From positions 1 through 23,238 of the forward strand of contig DBBR01000099.1 of NCBI GenBank assembly GCA_002292325.1: 23,238 nt of DNA, read 5' to 3'. This document shows, in pieces, positions 6,162 through 15,139 of this stretch (position 1 is its first letter; each line of letters starts with the position of its first letter). The position numbers were made by a program, and so were the translations under genes. The notes below the pieces were generated by a model. It saw nothing but the letters and a program-made list of their open reading frames with translations. It made no database searches and had not been told where the DNA came from. The stretch is from Flavobacteriales bacterium UBA979 (GTDB lineage: Bacteria > Bacteroidota > Bacteroidia > Flavobacteriales_D > Sanyastnellaceae).

Positions 6162-7001
6162 CTAAAAAGTTGGGGCATAACGGGAGCGCCAGGAAATCAA
6201 AGCGGATTGCAACATCTCTTCAGGCTCGCCCAATTCCACTGCAGGCAAGCCCAAATGGATAAAAACTTCATGCAACACCTCAGCTCTTTGCTCTGCCGTT
6301 ACCGCCGGTGCTTTGGTTTGTTTGGACAATTTAAATCCTTGTTCATCCAAAGCCAATGCGAGATGATGATATTGAATAACTGGACCTTCGAAGGCTGCCT
6401 GCAAATACAAATGCGCCACAGTAGCCTCTTCTAAATCTTCACCACGCACGACGTGTGTTATTCCCATCTCCATGTCATCGACAACATTTGCCAAGTGATA
6501 ACTGAACAGTTCGTGGGCGTTTCGTAAAACGACATCTCCCATAACATCTTTTACTTGAAACCGGCACGCACCCAACCCAGCATCTTGCCACTCAATCTGA
6601 GCATCATCTGTAAGAAGCCTTATCAAGCGTTGTGTTACTTCCGCGTGACCGCGACACGTACCTGGATAAATGGCCTGCCCGGCCCAATCCTTCCTTGAGC
6701 ACTGACAGAAATACGTTTTCCCTTTCCGCATCAAATGACGAAGCGCATCGTTATAGGCATCATTTCGAGACGACTGATGGACGACCGGGCCATCCCAGTG
6801 CAACCCATAAGCTTCGAGAGTCCGCAAGATGGCGTCGACTGCACCGGATTTTACGCGCGGTGGGTCCAAGTCATCAATTCTTAGAAGCCAACGCCCTTTG
6901 TGCGCTCGAGCATCCAACCAGGAGCCCACAGCAGCTACCATGGAACCGAAGTGCAAAGGCCCCGAAGGCGTGGGTGCAAATCGACCGACGTAATCAGTCA
7001 C
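6162..7001 (-). CDS. gluQ: Glutamyl-queuosine tRNA(Asp) synthetase
   Basis: A 279-residue class I aminoacyl-tRNA-synthetase paralogue (GluQRS, YadB) that attaches glutamate to queuosine in the tRNA-Asp anticodon. The start GRFAPTPSGPLHFGS (6-20) carries the HIGH-equivalent motif. The zinc site is complete: C99, C101, Y112, C116 in CQC and YPGTC. KLSKQ (224-228) replaces KMSKS, as usual in this family. VVRGEDLEEAT and YHHLAL are further family marks. It lacks the C-terminal anticodon-binding domain of GluRS, and its length fits GluQRS. Its ATG overlaps the 3' end of ettA by 8 bp, so both are probably cotranscribed from ettA's side. Confidence 0.93.
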   Translation of the reverse strand: MTDYVGRFAPTPSGPLHFGSMVAAVGSWLDARAHKGRWLLRIDDLDPPRVKSGAVDAILRTLEAYGLHWDGPVVHQSSRNDAYNDALRHLMRKGKTYFCQCSRKDWAGQAIYPGTCRGHAEVTQRLIRLLTDDAQIEWQDAGLGACRFQVKDVMGDVVLRNAHELFSYHLANVVDDMEMGITHVVRGEDLEEATVAHLYLQAAFEGPVIQYHHLALALDEQGFKLSKQTKAPAVTAEQRAEVLHEVFIHLGLPAVELGEPEEMLQSALISWRSRYAPTF

Positions 7002-8682
7002 GGACCAATTTTCTGTACTTCACACGCTGCGGCCCAACGTTGCCCAACCGCTTCTTACGGTTTTCTTCATATTCACTGTAGGTACCCTCAAACCAATATA
7101 CTTGGGAGTCTCCCTCAAACGCCAATATATGCGTGCAGATGCGATCCAGGAAGTACCGGTCGTGAGAAATGACCACTGCACATCCAGCGAACGATTCTAT
7201 TCCCTCTTCAAGCGCGCGCAAGGTATCCACATCTATGTCGTTTGTAGGCTCATCCAATAGCAATACGTTGGCCTCGGTTTTGAGGGTCATCGCCAAATGC
7301 AAACGGTTGCGCTCTCCACCGGACAATACGCCGCACTTCTTTTGTTGGTCTCCTCCATTGAAATTGAACCTCGAAACGTAAGCTCGGCTGTTGAAAAGCT
7401 TACCGCCAATCTCGAGCTGTTCATTGCCGCCGCTGATTACTTGCCACACTGTTTTCTCCGGATCGATGTCCGCATGTCGCTGATCGACGTAGCCAATTTC
7501 GACGGTTTCCCCGACTTTGAACCCGCCATCGTCCGGCTGCTCTTCTCCCATAATCATGCGGAAAAGTGTTGTTTTTCCGGCGCCATTGGGTCCAATGACA
7601 CCAACTATGCCCGCGGGTGGCAAATTGAAGCTCAGGTTCTCTATCAACAAGCGCTCTCCAAAAGCTTTTTGAAGCGACGTTGCTTCAATGACTGAATTGC
7701 CCAATCGCGGACCATTGGGGATCGGAATGGTCAAACGAGCATCTTTCTCATTGGTCCCTTCAGCCAACATTTGCTCATAATTATTGACACGTGCTTTATT
7801 CTTAACGCGTCGGCCTTTGGGGGATTGACGCACCCATTCCAATTCCCGTTCCAATTCTCTTCTGCGCTTGGACTCTTGCTTTTCTTCTCGGGCGAGACGT
7901 TTGGACTTTTGTTCCAACCAAGACGCATAATTGCCCTCGTACGGAATCCCTTCCCCTCGGTCCAATTCCAGAATCCACTTTGCGACATTGTCCAAGAAGT
8001 AACGGTCGTGTGTTACACACAAAACCGTTCCAGGGTATTGTTCCAAATGCTGCTCCAACCAGTCAATTGACTCCGCATCTAAGTGGTTAGTAGGCTCATC
8101 CAACAGCAGTACGTCTGGTTGCTGCAGCAGCAAGCGGCAGAGCGCCACACGTCTGCGTTCACCTCCTGACAGCATTTCAATTTTCGCATCATCGGGTGGA
8201 CAGCGTAATGCGTCCATGGCTATGTTGAGCTTCGTATCCAATTCCCAGGCATTCAATGCATCGATGCGGTCTTGAACCTCTGCTTGGCGATTGATCAAGG
8301 CTTCCATTTTTTCTGGGCTGTTCAGGATTTCTTCATCCATGAACTTGGCATTGATCTCTTCGTATTCCTTGAGCACATTCACGATTTCGGCCGTGCCCTC
8401 TTCCACAATTTCACGCACCGTCTTGCTCTCGTCCAGCTGCGGCTCTTGTGAAAGATAACCCACTGAAATTCCCGGAGACCACGTCACATCACCCGTAAAC
8501 GATTCGTCCAGGCCCGCGATGATGCGCATCACCGTTGATTTACCAGCACCGTTTGCACCTAAAATTCCAATTTTTGCTCCGTGGTAAAATCCGAGCGTTA
8601 CATCTTTCAGGATGTGTTTTCCAGCAGGGGTCACCTTATTGACCTTGTGCATGCTGAAGATGACCTTTTTATCGTCTGACAT
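6994..8682 (-). CDS. ettA: Energy-dependent translational throttle protein EttA (ABC-F)
   Basis: A 562-residue soluble ABC-F ATPase with two nucleotide-binding domains and no membrane segment. Domain 1 has Walker A GANGAGKST (42-50), signature LSGGE (171-175) and Walker B VLLLDEP (191-197). Domain 2 has GPNGAGKTT (364-372), LSGGE (453-457) and VLLLDEP (473-479). Between Walker A and signature of domain 1 lies the EttA 'arm' helical insert (about 95-145), and between the domains the basic PtIM linker (about 250-320; RREL, KGRRVKNKARVNNYEQM). EttA binds the ribosomal E site and gates entry into elongation according to ATP/ADP. The C-terminus KYRKLVRD ends 8 bp inside gluQ. Length and motifs match EttA rather than Uup or antibiotic-resistance ABC-F proteins. 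Confidence 0.95.
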   Translation of the reverse strand: MSDDKKVIFSMHKVNKVTPAGKHILKDVTLGFYHGAKIGILGANGAGKSTVMRIIAGLDESFTGDVTWSPGISVGYLSQEPQLDESKTVREIVEEGTAEIVNVLKEYEEINAKFMDEEILNSPEKMEALINRQAEVQDRIDALNAWELDTKLNIAMDALRCPPDDAKIEMLSGGERRRVALCRLLLQQPDVLLLDEPTNHLDAESIDWLEQHLEQYPGTVLCVTHDRYFLDNVAKWILELDRGEGIPYEGNYASWLEQKSKRLAREEKQESKRRRELERELEWVRQSPKGRRVKNKARVNNYEQMLAEGTNEKDARLTIPIPNGPRLGNSVIEATSLQKAFGERLLIENLSFNLPPAGIVGVIGPNGAGKTTLFRMIMGEEQPDDGGFKVGETVEIGYVDQRHADIDPEKTVWQVISGGNEQLEIGGKLFNSRAYVSRFNFNGGDQQKKCGVLSGGERNRLHLAMTLKTEANVLLLDEPTNDIDVDTLRALEEGIESFAGCAVVISHDRYFLDRICTHILAFEGDSQVYWFEGTYSEYEENRKKRLGNVGPQRVKYRKLVRD

Positions 8683-8733
8683 TTTCGAAACTTGAATTCA
8701 TTGCAATAATAACCACACACCCTGACACAGCGT

Positions 8734-9981
8734 CTAAGCTCGAGTCAATTCAATCAACGTGATTTCTGGAGGCATTCCCACCCGACCATGAAAACCTAAA
8801 ACTCCAAATCCCCGATTGACATGCAGGTACTGTCCATTTTCTTCATACAAACCAGCCCAACGTTGGTAACGCCATTTACTTGGGGACCATTTCACGCCCA
8901 ACCATGGAATTTCAATTCCAAACTGCATGCCATGGGTATGCCCACTGAGGGTTAGTTCGATCGGTGCTTTACCTCTCATCACTTGTTCTTCCCAATGTGT
9001 TGGATCGTGACTCATCAAAACCGTGGGCAATGATTCACATCCGCTTCCCTCCATGGCTTTTGTTAAATCTCCACTTTTTCGAAAGCCTCTCCCCCAGTTT
9101 TCCACTCCCAAAAGTACCAATGAGGCTCCGTCACGATGCAGCATGGCATGCTCATTTCGCATAAGCCGAAACCCCATCTCATTGTGGATTTGATACAACC
9201 GTTGACGACTTGCCTCCCGCTCCTCTTCTTCAAATGGGCCATAATCTGCATAATCATGATTGCCCATGATGGAGAATTTACCCAACGGTGCCTGCAAGCT
9301 CGAAAAAGCCTGGATCCATGGTTCGGCTTCGTCAGCATGTGAATTGACCAAATCACCCGTGAACAGAATGAGGTCAGGTTGAAGGTCCTGTATTCCATTC
9401 AATGCATCCAGCACGGGCTGAGGGGTATGGATAAAACTTCCCAAGTGTGCATCGCTCAATTGGACCACACGCAAACCTTCAAATTCCTTCGACAGCCCCG
9501 GAATGGGCACCTGCACATATTCAGTCCGGTAGGCAAATTTGCCCCATGTCACCCCGTACAAAAATCCCGCAAGTGTGAATCCCGACAGCGCCAGCCCCGT
9601 GTCCGTCAAAAATGATTTGCGCGAAATAGGACGCGCAGATCCCTCAGCATTTGCGTGAAGACGGGAAAGTAAACTGCGAATCAACTCCAACGTTTCAAAT
9701 GTTGACATCAACATTTTCGGCACAAAAACGGTAAAGAAAGAAATGGATAAAATCGACAGCAAGCGAGGATGGGTCACTCGCCAAGTCGGCCACATGAAAC
9801 CATTTATGGTAAACGCTGCCCAAATGAATACGATTCCGCCAATCCAAACCCTCCGAATTCGAAACCAGTTGGGGTGTTGGTCATATTTTCGTTTGAGCAA
9901 ACGGAAAGCGAATATTTCAATCACTGCAAGCAGTGCTGCCAAGAACAGGAACATCAAAATCATTCGGCTTAGGGACGGCAT
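8734..9981 (-). CDS. Membrane-anchored metallophosphoesterase (YkuE-like)
   Basis: A 415-residue protein. The N-terminal part has about four hydrophobic segments (7-27, 45-63, 74-95, 127-146). Residues 165-415 are a calcineurin-like phosphoesterase with all metal motifs: DAH (177-179), GDLVN (209-213), GNHD (240-243), SHD (324-326) and GHTHG (347-351). This layout matches YkuE-type phosphoesterases that act at the membrane, but the substrate (phospholipid, UDP-sugar or other) cannot be read. The last hydrophobic stretch follows RPISRKSFL, which is not a proper twin-arginine signal. It has its own TAATTTTG element upstream and is separated from ettA by 51 bp, so it may run into ettA-gluQ. Confidence 0.9.
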   Translation of the reverse strand: MPSLSRMILMFLFLAALLAVIEIFAFRLLKRKYDQHPNWFRIRRVWIGGIVFIWAAFTINGFMWPTWRVTHPRLLSILSISFFTVFVPKMLMSTFETLELIRSLLSRLHANAEGSARPISRKSFLTDTGLALSGFTLAGFLYGVTWGKFAYRTEYVQVPIPGLSKEFEGLRVVQLSDAHLGSFIHTPQPVLDALNGIQDLQPDLILFTGDLVNSHADEAEPWIQAFSSLQAPLGKFSIMGNHDYADYGPFEEEEREASRQRLYQIHNEMGFRLMRNEHAMLHRDGASLVLLGVENWGRGFRKSGDLTKAMEGSGCESLPTVLMSHDPTHWEEQVMRGKAPIELTLSGHTHGMQFGIEIPWLGVKWSPSKWRYQRWAGLYEENGQYLHVNRGFGVLGFHGRVGMPPEITLIELTRA

Positions 9982-10009
9982 TGCACTTCTCTTGGTGGAA
10001 TAAGGAACA

Positions 10010-10017
10010 CAAAATTA
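10010..10017 (-). promoter_or_regulatory. Candidate -7 element for the metallophosphoesterase gene
   Basis: On the minus strand TAATTTTG fits TAnnTTTG and ends 28 nt before the ATG at 9981. The -33 region has no exact TTG; TTCG lies 20 bp upstream. It falls in the 78-bp gap after the ABC ATPase gene, suggesting the phosphoesterase is transcribed separately from the importer. Confidence 0.45.
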
Positions 10018-10059
10018 GGGCGTCATTCGTGCATTTTCGAATTGCTAAGCTCCAATGTT

Positions 10060-10758
10060 TTACAATTCGCTCACCAATGCATTGGTCCAATCGGCTGCAC
10101 TCGCCTCGACCGATAGTGGCGTGAGCTTCCTATTCCGAATCATGGCGATGGAACTGAGATCGGCGTGGCCTTGAATTTCACCGTAATCATGAGTGGCCAC
10201 CAGCACTCCAACCCCCTTCGATGCCGCGTTCATTAATTCCCGCCACAGCGCTGCTCGAGCCGGCACATCTAAAAATGCCGTTGGTTCATCCAAGAGAATC
10301 CAATCGGTGCCTTGCAGCAAGGCCCGAATGAACATAACCCGTTGAGCCTCTCCATCGCTCAATTCCTGTAAACGTCGATTCCACCAAGATGGATCGCCCG
10401 TAGCTGTGAGCATGGATCGCCTTTTTTCTTCATCCTCGGAAGCCAAGGCCAAGACTTCATGTACCCGCAACTCACTTGTTCGGGGGGGAACACTGCTCAC
10501 AAAAGCAATGCGTTTCGCTCGCTCACTGGAATCAAGCGTGTGCAAAGTCGTTCCATCCAATTGGACCTCCCCGGATAAAGGGGTTTGCAACCCTGCGAGG
10601 GTGCGCACCAAGGTGCTTTTTCCGGCTCCGTTTCGACCAATGACCACATTCAGGCCATGGGATGAAAACCGGTGATTCAATTCATCCAGAATTGGAGTAC
10701 GCCCCCGGTAACCAGCCGATAAGTTCTCCAATATCAATGAGCTAACGTTTGCTTTCAT
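10060..10758 (-). CDS. ABC importer ATP-binding protein (BtuD/FecE/HmuV type)
   Basis: A 232-residue ATPase from the chosen ATG at 10758, which overlaps the permease stop as TAATG; an upstream start at 10794 would lie inside the permease gene. Walker A is GRNGAGKST (41-49), the signature is LSDGE (133-137), Walker B is ILLDEP (154-159) and the switch His is H190 in ATHD. The usual Q-loop glutamine is not seen: RIAFVSSVPP stands where IAYVPQ-like sequence is expected. Related Bacteroidota ATPases of this class, to my knowledge, also vary here. It should energise import of a metal chelate (cobalamin, haem or ferric siderophore) with the two preceding gene products; the ligand is not decidable. 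Confidence 0.9.
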   Translation of the reverse strand: MKANVSSLILENLSAGYRGRTPILDELNHRFSSHGLNVVIGRNGAGKSTLVRTLAGLQTPLSGEVQLDGTTLHTLDSSERAKRIAFVSSVPPRTSELRVHEVLALASEDEEKRRSMLTATGDPSWWNRRLQELSDGEAQRVMFIRALLQGTDWILLDEPTAFLDVPARAALWRELMNAASKGVGVLVATHDYGEIQGHADLSSIAMIRNRKLTPLSVEASAADWTNALVSEL

Positions 10759-11753
10759 TATGCCGAAGATCTTGTTTTGGTCACTAAAACCCATACCACC
10801 ATCGGCCCCCCAATCAATGATAGCACAGCGTTAAGCGGCCATCCATGCTCCATTCCCAACATCCCCTTTACCCCCCAATCAGCTAACAAAGCCAAATTGG
10901 CTCCTGCAATGGCCGTGAGCGGAATCAACACAGCATGCCTGCGCTCACGTGTCAACAGCCGCACTAAATGCGGGGTTGCCAATCCCAAAAAAGCTACGGG
11001 TCCGCAAACTGCCGTGATGCCACCTGTTAACAAACCGCTCATCCAAACGATAGCCCAACGAAAACTTCTTTCATTCACTCCCATGCTGCGCGCAGTCAAT
11101 GAGCCAAGTGTCCATGCATCCAAGTTCTTTCGCATCAGCCAAGCCCCGAGTGCAGCTCCGCATGTCAGAAGCCCGAGCGCCCATGCAGTTTCGACCGAAC
11201 CCTGTCCAAAGGTGCCCATTCCCCAAAAAACGAATTGTTGCAAAGCTGCCTGATCAGCCTCCGCCTGTAAAACCGTAATTAAAGCCCCCAGAACGTAATT
11301 GAGCATCAACCCAAATATCAAAAGTGAGGCAGCACCTCTGAAACGGTTTGCCACGAATAAAACCAACACCAACGCCACACCACTTCCCAGCACTGCTGCA
11401 GCCGTTGTAGCCATCCATCCTCCCGCCACTCCTGCCAAAACGATGAGCGCCACCCCCATACCCGCTCCAGAACTCACTCCAAGAACAGAAGGGCCTGCCA
11501 ACGGGTTGCCAAACCATGTTTGCAAAAGCAATCCACACAAACTCAATCCTGCCCCAGCAGCAACGGCTATGGCCGCGCGGGGCATGCGAACATCCTCTAG
11601 AATTAACAGATGCATGGATTCCATGGGCACCCCTTCAAATAACCAAGAACGCCAGGGCAGCGGCACCGTTCCCCAAACCAAATGACTCAAAACGAGCAGC
11701 ACAAGAAGCGTGATGCTTCCCAACCAAATCATGCCATTTATTCTTGAATCCAT
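10758..11753 (-). CDS. ABC importer permease (BtuC/FecCD family)
   Basis: A 331-residue, highly hydrophobic protein with about ten membrane segments, the size and pattern of BtuC/FecC/FhuB-half permeases. Family marks are RMPRAAIAVAAGAGLSLCG near the N-terminus, the NPLAGPSVLGVSSGAGMG stretch, and GPVAFLGLATPHLVRLL towards the C-terminus, which is the conserved region next to the coupling helix that contacts the ATPase. It would form a homodimer in the inner membrane. Its start overlaps the binding-protein gene by 16 bp and its stop overlaps the ATPase ATG, so the three genes form one operon. Ligand class: cobalamin or iron chelates. Confidence 0.93.
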   Translation of the reverse strand: MDSRINGMIWLGSITLLVLLVLSHLVWGTVPLPWRSWLFEGVPMESMHLLILEDVRMPRAAIAVAAGAGLSLCGLLLQTWFGNPLAGPSVLGVSSGAGMGVALIVLAGVAGGWMATTAAAVLGSGVALVLVLFVANRFRGAASLLIFGLMLNYVLGALITVLQAEADQAALQQFVFWGMGTFGQGSVETAWALGLLTCGAALGAWLMRKNLDAWTLGSLTARSMGVNERSFRWAIVWMSGLLTGGITAVCGPVAFLGLATPHLVRLLTRERRHAVLIPLTAIAGANLALLADWGVKGMLGMEHGWPLNAVLSLIGGPMVVWVLVTKTRSSA

Positions 11754-12937
11754 CGGAAACAGGGTTTTGTTTCAGGCGCCATATTGGTGTCTATAGCCTG
11801 GACGGTGAGGTTCATGCCATAAAATAATTCTCGTAAGTTTCTGAGCATCTCATCGGGATGCGCTACCCACCAACCGAAATAATCACACTCTGCCGTATTG
11901 GCGATAAACACCCGCCCTGAATCGGGAATAATCAGGGCATTTTGAGGGTTTTGAGCCACCAAGTCATCCAAGGTTATCGGATTCGTGTCCGGCTGAAACA
12001 TGACCACACCCCAAGCATCCGCCTGATCGCTTAATTCTACAATTTGTTCCAGCGGTACATGGATATTTTCTGGACCTTTCTCATCCGCAAAAACATAATG
12101 CGCACCTGCATCTTTCAATATGCGAGCGATGAAGCTGCTTCCACTGGGTGCCGTCCATTTGCCTTGATCCACACTTCCCGTGAATACGACCAACGAATCG
12201 GACACCTCAAAAGGTTGATTTTGAAATTGTTGATAGCGTTTTGCAATCTGATCGAATGCCTTCCTCGATTGAATCAGTGCAGCTTCACCCACCATCCAAG
12301 CGAAGACATTCATCCACTCCGCGCGACCTAACGGTGTGCGCTCCGTGTATTCGAGTATTGGCACAACAGGAAGCGATTTCGCCCACTCCTCGCCTTGAAG
12401 AGGATTTCCATAAGGATAAATACAAAATGCGCGAAACGAGGCCTCAATCATCGCCTCGTGATTCCATTCTGGATTGCCACCAAAATCAACAGAAGATGAA
12501 CTCTTTATTCGGCTTTGAGCCTCCTGCGACTCAACATACTGGAGAAGACCCCCTCCTTTCCATTCACTCAGGCTTGGATTCCAAACTTCAATTAGCGCCA
12601 CGTGAGTGGAACTCAACGTTGTCAGCCCTTCTGCTTCTCCCAGCACCACCACTTCGCTTGTAGGAATCGATGAATCATTCCTCCAATGAGCACTATCCTG
12701 ATAGACCGTCGTCATGACAGCAGCTCGCTGAGCGTCGAGTATTTCCAAGCATTTTACCCCAGAATCCGAAGCTCCGCCGCAACTTCTCCACCTGAAGCCT
12801 TCTGCGAATTCTGGCAGCGTGCAATTCACTGATTGCATCGCCACTTGGGGCTTCGGCGGTGCACTGCATCCAACGGACAACCCGAGCATCAAACCGACTG
12901 TCCCGATGATTCTGAGACCGCTTTTTTCGAATTGCAT
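11738..12937 (-). CDS. Substrate-binding lipoprotein of the importer (BtuF/FecB-like)
   Basis: A 399-residue protein with a lipoprotein signal (GLMLGLSVGC, lipid Cys24). It has the two-lobed periplasmic-binding fold of the iron-chelate/cobalamin class: VALIEVWNPSLSEW near 113, EYTERTPLGRAEWMNVFAW at 196-214 (the conserved linker-helix pattern) and AWGVVMFQPD in the C-lobe. It has six further cysteines (39, 53, 63, 172 and two near the C-terminus, in AECDY and KPCFRW), so disulfides are likely after export. In Bacteroidota a TonB-dependent outer-membrane receptor usually feeds such a system, but none is within the window. It is the first gene of the importer operon, starting 34 bp from the divergent carboxylase gene. 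Confidence 0.87.
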   Translation of the reverse strand: MQFEKSGLRIIGTVGLMLGLSVGCSAPPKPQVAMQSVNCTLPEFAEGFRWRSCGGASDSGVKCLEILDAQRAAVMTTVYQDSAHWRNDSSIPTSEVVVLGEAEGLTTLSSTHVALIEVWNPSLSEWKGGGLLQYVESQEAQSRIKSSSSVDFGGNPEWNHEAMIEASFRAFCIYPYGNPLQGEEWAKSLPVVPILEYTERTPLGRAEWMNVFAWMVGEAALIQSRKAFDQIAKRYQQFQNQPFEVSDSLVVFTGSVDQGKWTAPSGSSFIARILKDAGAHYVFADEKGPENIHVPLEQIVELSDQADAWGVVMFQPDTNPITLDDLVAQNPQNALIIPDSGRVFIANTAECDYFGWWVAHPDEMLRNLRELFYGMNLTVQAIDTNMAPETKPCFRWIQE

Positions 12938-12971
12938 TTAACAAAGGTACTTCTCCTATTAACTTTACCGT
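12938..12971. promoter_or_regulatory. Very short divergent promoter region
   Basis: Only 34 bp separate the ATGs of the importer operon (-) and the carboxylase (+). The minus strand has TACCTTTG (12952-12945), an exact TAnnTTTG match 7 bp from the ATG. The plus strand has TAACTTTA (12960-12967), one mismatch, 4 bp from its ATG. If both are used, both messages are nearly leaderless and their promoters overlap, so they could exclude each other. No good -33 TTG is visible for either. Confidence 0.35.
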
Positions 12972-14615
12972 ATGTCCGAATCCGCAACACCCCGAGAACT
13001 GGAGTTGAATCACAATGAAGATGCCATGCGTCTTGCATGGGCTTCCATTCGAGACCGCATTGAAATCGCGGCACTCGGAGGAGGCACGAAGCGCATCGAA
13101 AAGGAGCATGCCAAAGGGAAAAGAACTGCTCGAGAGCGCCTCGCATTGCTGTTTGATGAAGGAACACGACCCATCGAGGTAGGCGCCCTTGCCGGAGAAG
13201 ACATGTACGATGAGCATGGCGGATGTCCCGCTGGAGGAGTTGTGGTTCAAATTGGTCATGTGAAAAAACGGTTGGTCGTTGCCGTTGCCAATGACGCCAC
13301 GGTCAAGGCTGGCGCCTGGTTTCCGATCACTGGTAAAAAGAATTTGCGCGCGCAAGAAATTGCGATGGAGAATCGCATTCCCATCATCTATCTCGTGGAC
13401 AGCGCCGGAGTGTTTTTACCATTGCAGAATGAGATTTTTCCCGACAAAGAGCATTTCGGACGCATGTTCCGAAACAACGCCCGTATGAGTGCAATGGGCA
13501 TTCCACAAATCGCCGCCGTGATGGGATCATGCGTGGCCGGAGGGGCCTACCTGCCCATTATGAGCGATGAAGCACTGATTGTGAAAGGAACGGGATCCAT
13601 TTTTCTAGCAGGAAGCTACCTCGTCAAGGCTGCAATCGGTGAAGACATCGACAACGAAACACTTGGAGGAGCAGATACGCACAGCAGCATTAGTGGAGTG
13701 GTCGATTATGCATGCGAGAATGACGATGAAGCGCTGAGCACCATCCGTCGGCTCGTCGGTCATCTGAAAGCTCCCAATGAACTCGCAGGGTTCCAACGCG
13801 AAAAAGCCCTTGACCCATCAGGAGATTCAATATGTGCGATATTACCTCCAGAACGCTCACAGCCATATGAAGCCCACGCCCTCATCCATGCACTTGTCGA
13901 TGAGGACAGTTTTACGGAGTATAAAAAAGACTACGGAAAAACCATTCTTACCGGCTACGCTCGCATTGACGGCTGGAGCGTTGGAATCGTTGCCAACCAG
14001 AGAAAATTGGTCAAATCAAAAACGGATGGCATGCAATTTGGCGGCGTTATTTATTCAGACAGCGCAGACAAAGCAGCGAGGTTCATCATGAATTGCAATC
14101 AAAAAGGCGTGCCGCTGGTCTTTTTGCAAGACGTGACCGGATTCATGGTTGGGTCAAGAAGTGAACATGGGGGAATCATAAAAGACGGAGCCAAAATGGT
14201 TAATGCTGTGGCCAACTCAACCGTGCCGAAATTCACCGTAGTCGTTGGAAATAGCTATGGTGCTGGGAATTATGCCATGTGCGGAAAGGCCTACGACCCA
14301 AGGCTTATCGTTGCATGGCCCAGTGCAAATATCGCTGTGATGGGAGGAGATCAAGCTGCCAAAGTTTTGCAACAAATCGAAGTTTCTCGGCTCAAAAAGG
14401 CCGGATTAAAACCGAACAAGGACGAGCAGGCAGCATTGTATGAATCGTTGGCGGCCAGCTACGAGCAACAAACCTCACCAATTTACGCTGCAGCGCGCTT
14501 ATGGGTGGACGCCATCATTGATCCGGTTGATACACGTCATTGGATAAGCACTGGCATTGAAGCGGCGAATCATGCGCCAGTCGAAACCTTCAGTACAGGG
14601 GTGATTCAGACCTGA
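12972..14615 (+). CDS. Acyl-CoA carboxylase carboxyltransferase beta subunit (methylcrotonyl-CoA carboxylase-like)
   Basis: A 547-residue crotonase-fold carboxyltransferase that moves CO2 from carboxybiotin to an acyl-CoA. N- and C-terminal halves each carry a CT domain. In the first, LVDSAGVFLPLQNEIFPD (141-158), the oxyanion loop GSCVAGGAY (185-193) and LGGADTHSSISGVVDY (231-246). In the second, FLQDVTGFMVG (384-394) and GNSYGAGNYAMCG (426-438). These details match methylcrotonyl-CoA carboxylase (leucine breakdown) more than propionyl-CoA carboxylase, which has a different second-domain loop. The biotin-carboxylase/biotin-carrier alpha subunit is not in the window. It stands alone, divergent from the importer and convergent with the HEAT-like gene, with three bases between stops. 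Confidence 0.9.
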   Translation: MSESATPRELELNHNEDAMRLAWASIRDRIEIAALGGGTKRIEKEHAKGKRTARERLALLFDEGTRPIEVGALAGEDMYDEHGGCPAGGVVVQIGHVKKRLVVAVANDATVKAGAWFPITGKKNLRAQEIAMENRIPIIYLVDSAGVFLPLQNEIFPDKEHFGRMFRNNARMSAMGIPQIAAVMGSCVAGGAYLPIMSDEALIVKGTGSIFLAGSYLVKAAIGEDIDNETLGGADTHSSISGVVDYACENDDEALSTIRRLVGHLKAPNELAGFQREKALDPSGDSICAILPPERSQPYEAHALIHALVDEDSFTEYKKDYGKTILTGYARIDGWSVGIVANQRKLVKSKTDGMQFGGVIYSDSADKAARFIMNCNQKGVPLVFLQDVTGFMVGSRSEHGGIIKDGAKMVNAVANSTVPKFTVVVGNSYGAGNYAMCGKAYDPRLIVAWPSANIAVMGGDQAAKVLQQIEVSRLKKAGLKPNKDEQAALYESLAASYEQQTSPIYAAARLWVDAIIDPVDTRHWISTGIEAANHAPVETFSTGVIQT

Positions 14616-14618
14616 GGT

Positions 14619-15125
14619 CTATTGCTCCCGTTCCAGTGCTTGCAAAGCCGGTAGCATTGCTTGAAACAGAGGCGTTCGTTCATCACTCGCCTCATCGTCC
14701 AGCACCCCTCGAACAAGAAGAATTGCATCGAGCAGCATATTTTCATCCTCGACACGCTCCAGTTCTTCCACCCATGTCAATGCTTCCATGGCACATGCAA
14801 AATCACCATCTACCGCATTCGACACGACGGCTCTCAAATCATCTTCTGATTGAAAACCACAGCTCCAAAGAAAACGAATGATATCAGCACGAAGCGATTG
14901 GAACTCGGGATCTTCCAATGCATCAGACAAGACAGATGCCGCCTCAGAAATCTTCAAAGCTCCTAGCATTTCACCTATCTCGTACCGCACATCCTCTTCC
15001 GGCCGATCCCTATAGGCCTCAAGAAGCGGACGCACCCATTCTAATGTGCCACGCTCACGCGCCTCTTCTATGGACCGCAGAGCCACTTCTTTTTTTTCCG
15101 AAAACAAACCGTCGATTCCGCTCAT
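14619..15125 (-). CDS. HEAT-like repeat protein
   Basis: A 168-residue acidic, almost wholly helical protein without signal peptide. Pairs of amphipathic helices with Asp/Glu-rich turns (VRPLLEAYRDRPEEDVRYEIGEML, then AASVLSDALEDPEFQSLRADI, described by pieces) are HEAT-like; about four repeats fit. The pattern of a repeat unit 'xxLxxxLxDPxxxxRxxIxxxL' is visible at about 62-90. Such proteins bind other proteins, but the partner is unknown. The ATG lies 14 bp behind the Nudix stop, so both genes are likely on one transcript. Its stop is three bases from that of the carboxylase. Confidence 0.8.
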   Translation of the reverse strand: MSGIDGLFSEKKEVALRSIEEARERGTLEWVRPLLEAYRDRPEEDVRYEIGEMLGALKISEAASVLSDALEDPEFQSLRADIIRFLWSCGFQSEDDLRAVVSNAVDGDFACAMEALTWVEELERVEDENMLLDAILLVRGVLDDEASDERTPLFQAMLPALQALEREQ

Positions 15126-15139
15126 TGGACAAAAATACG

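Noticed and set aside
12693..13355. 220-residue minus-strand frame over the divergent importer/carboxylase region
   Set aside because: It spans the start regions of two well-supported genes, with shadow composition and no domain.
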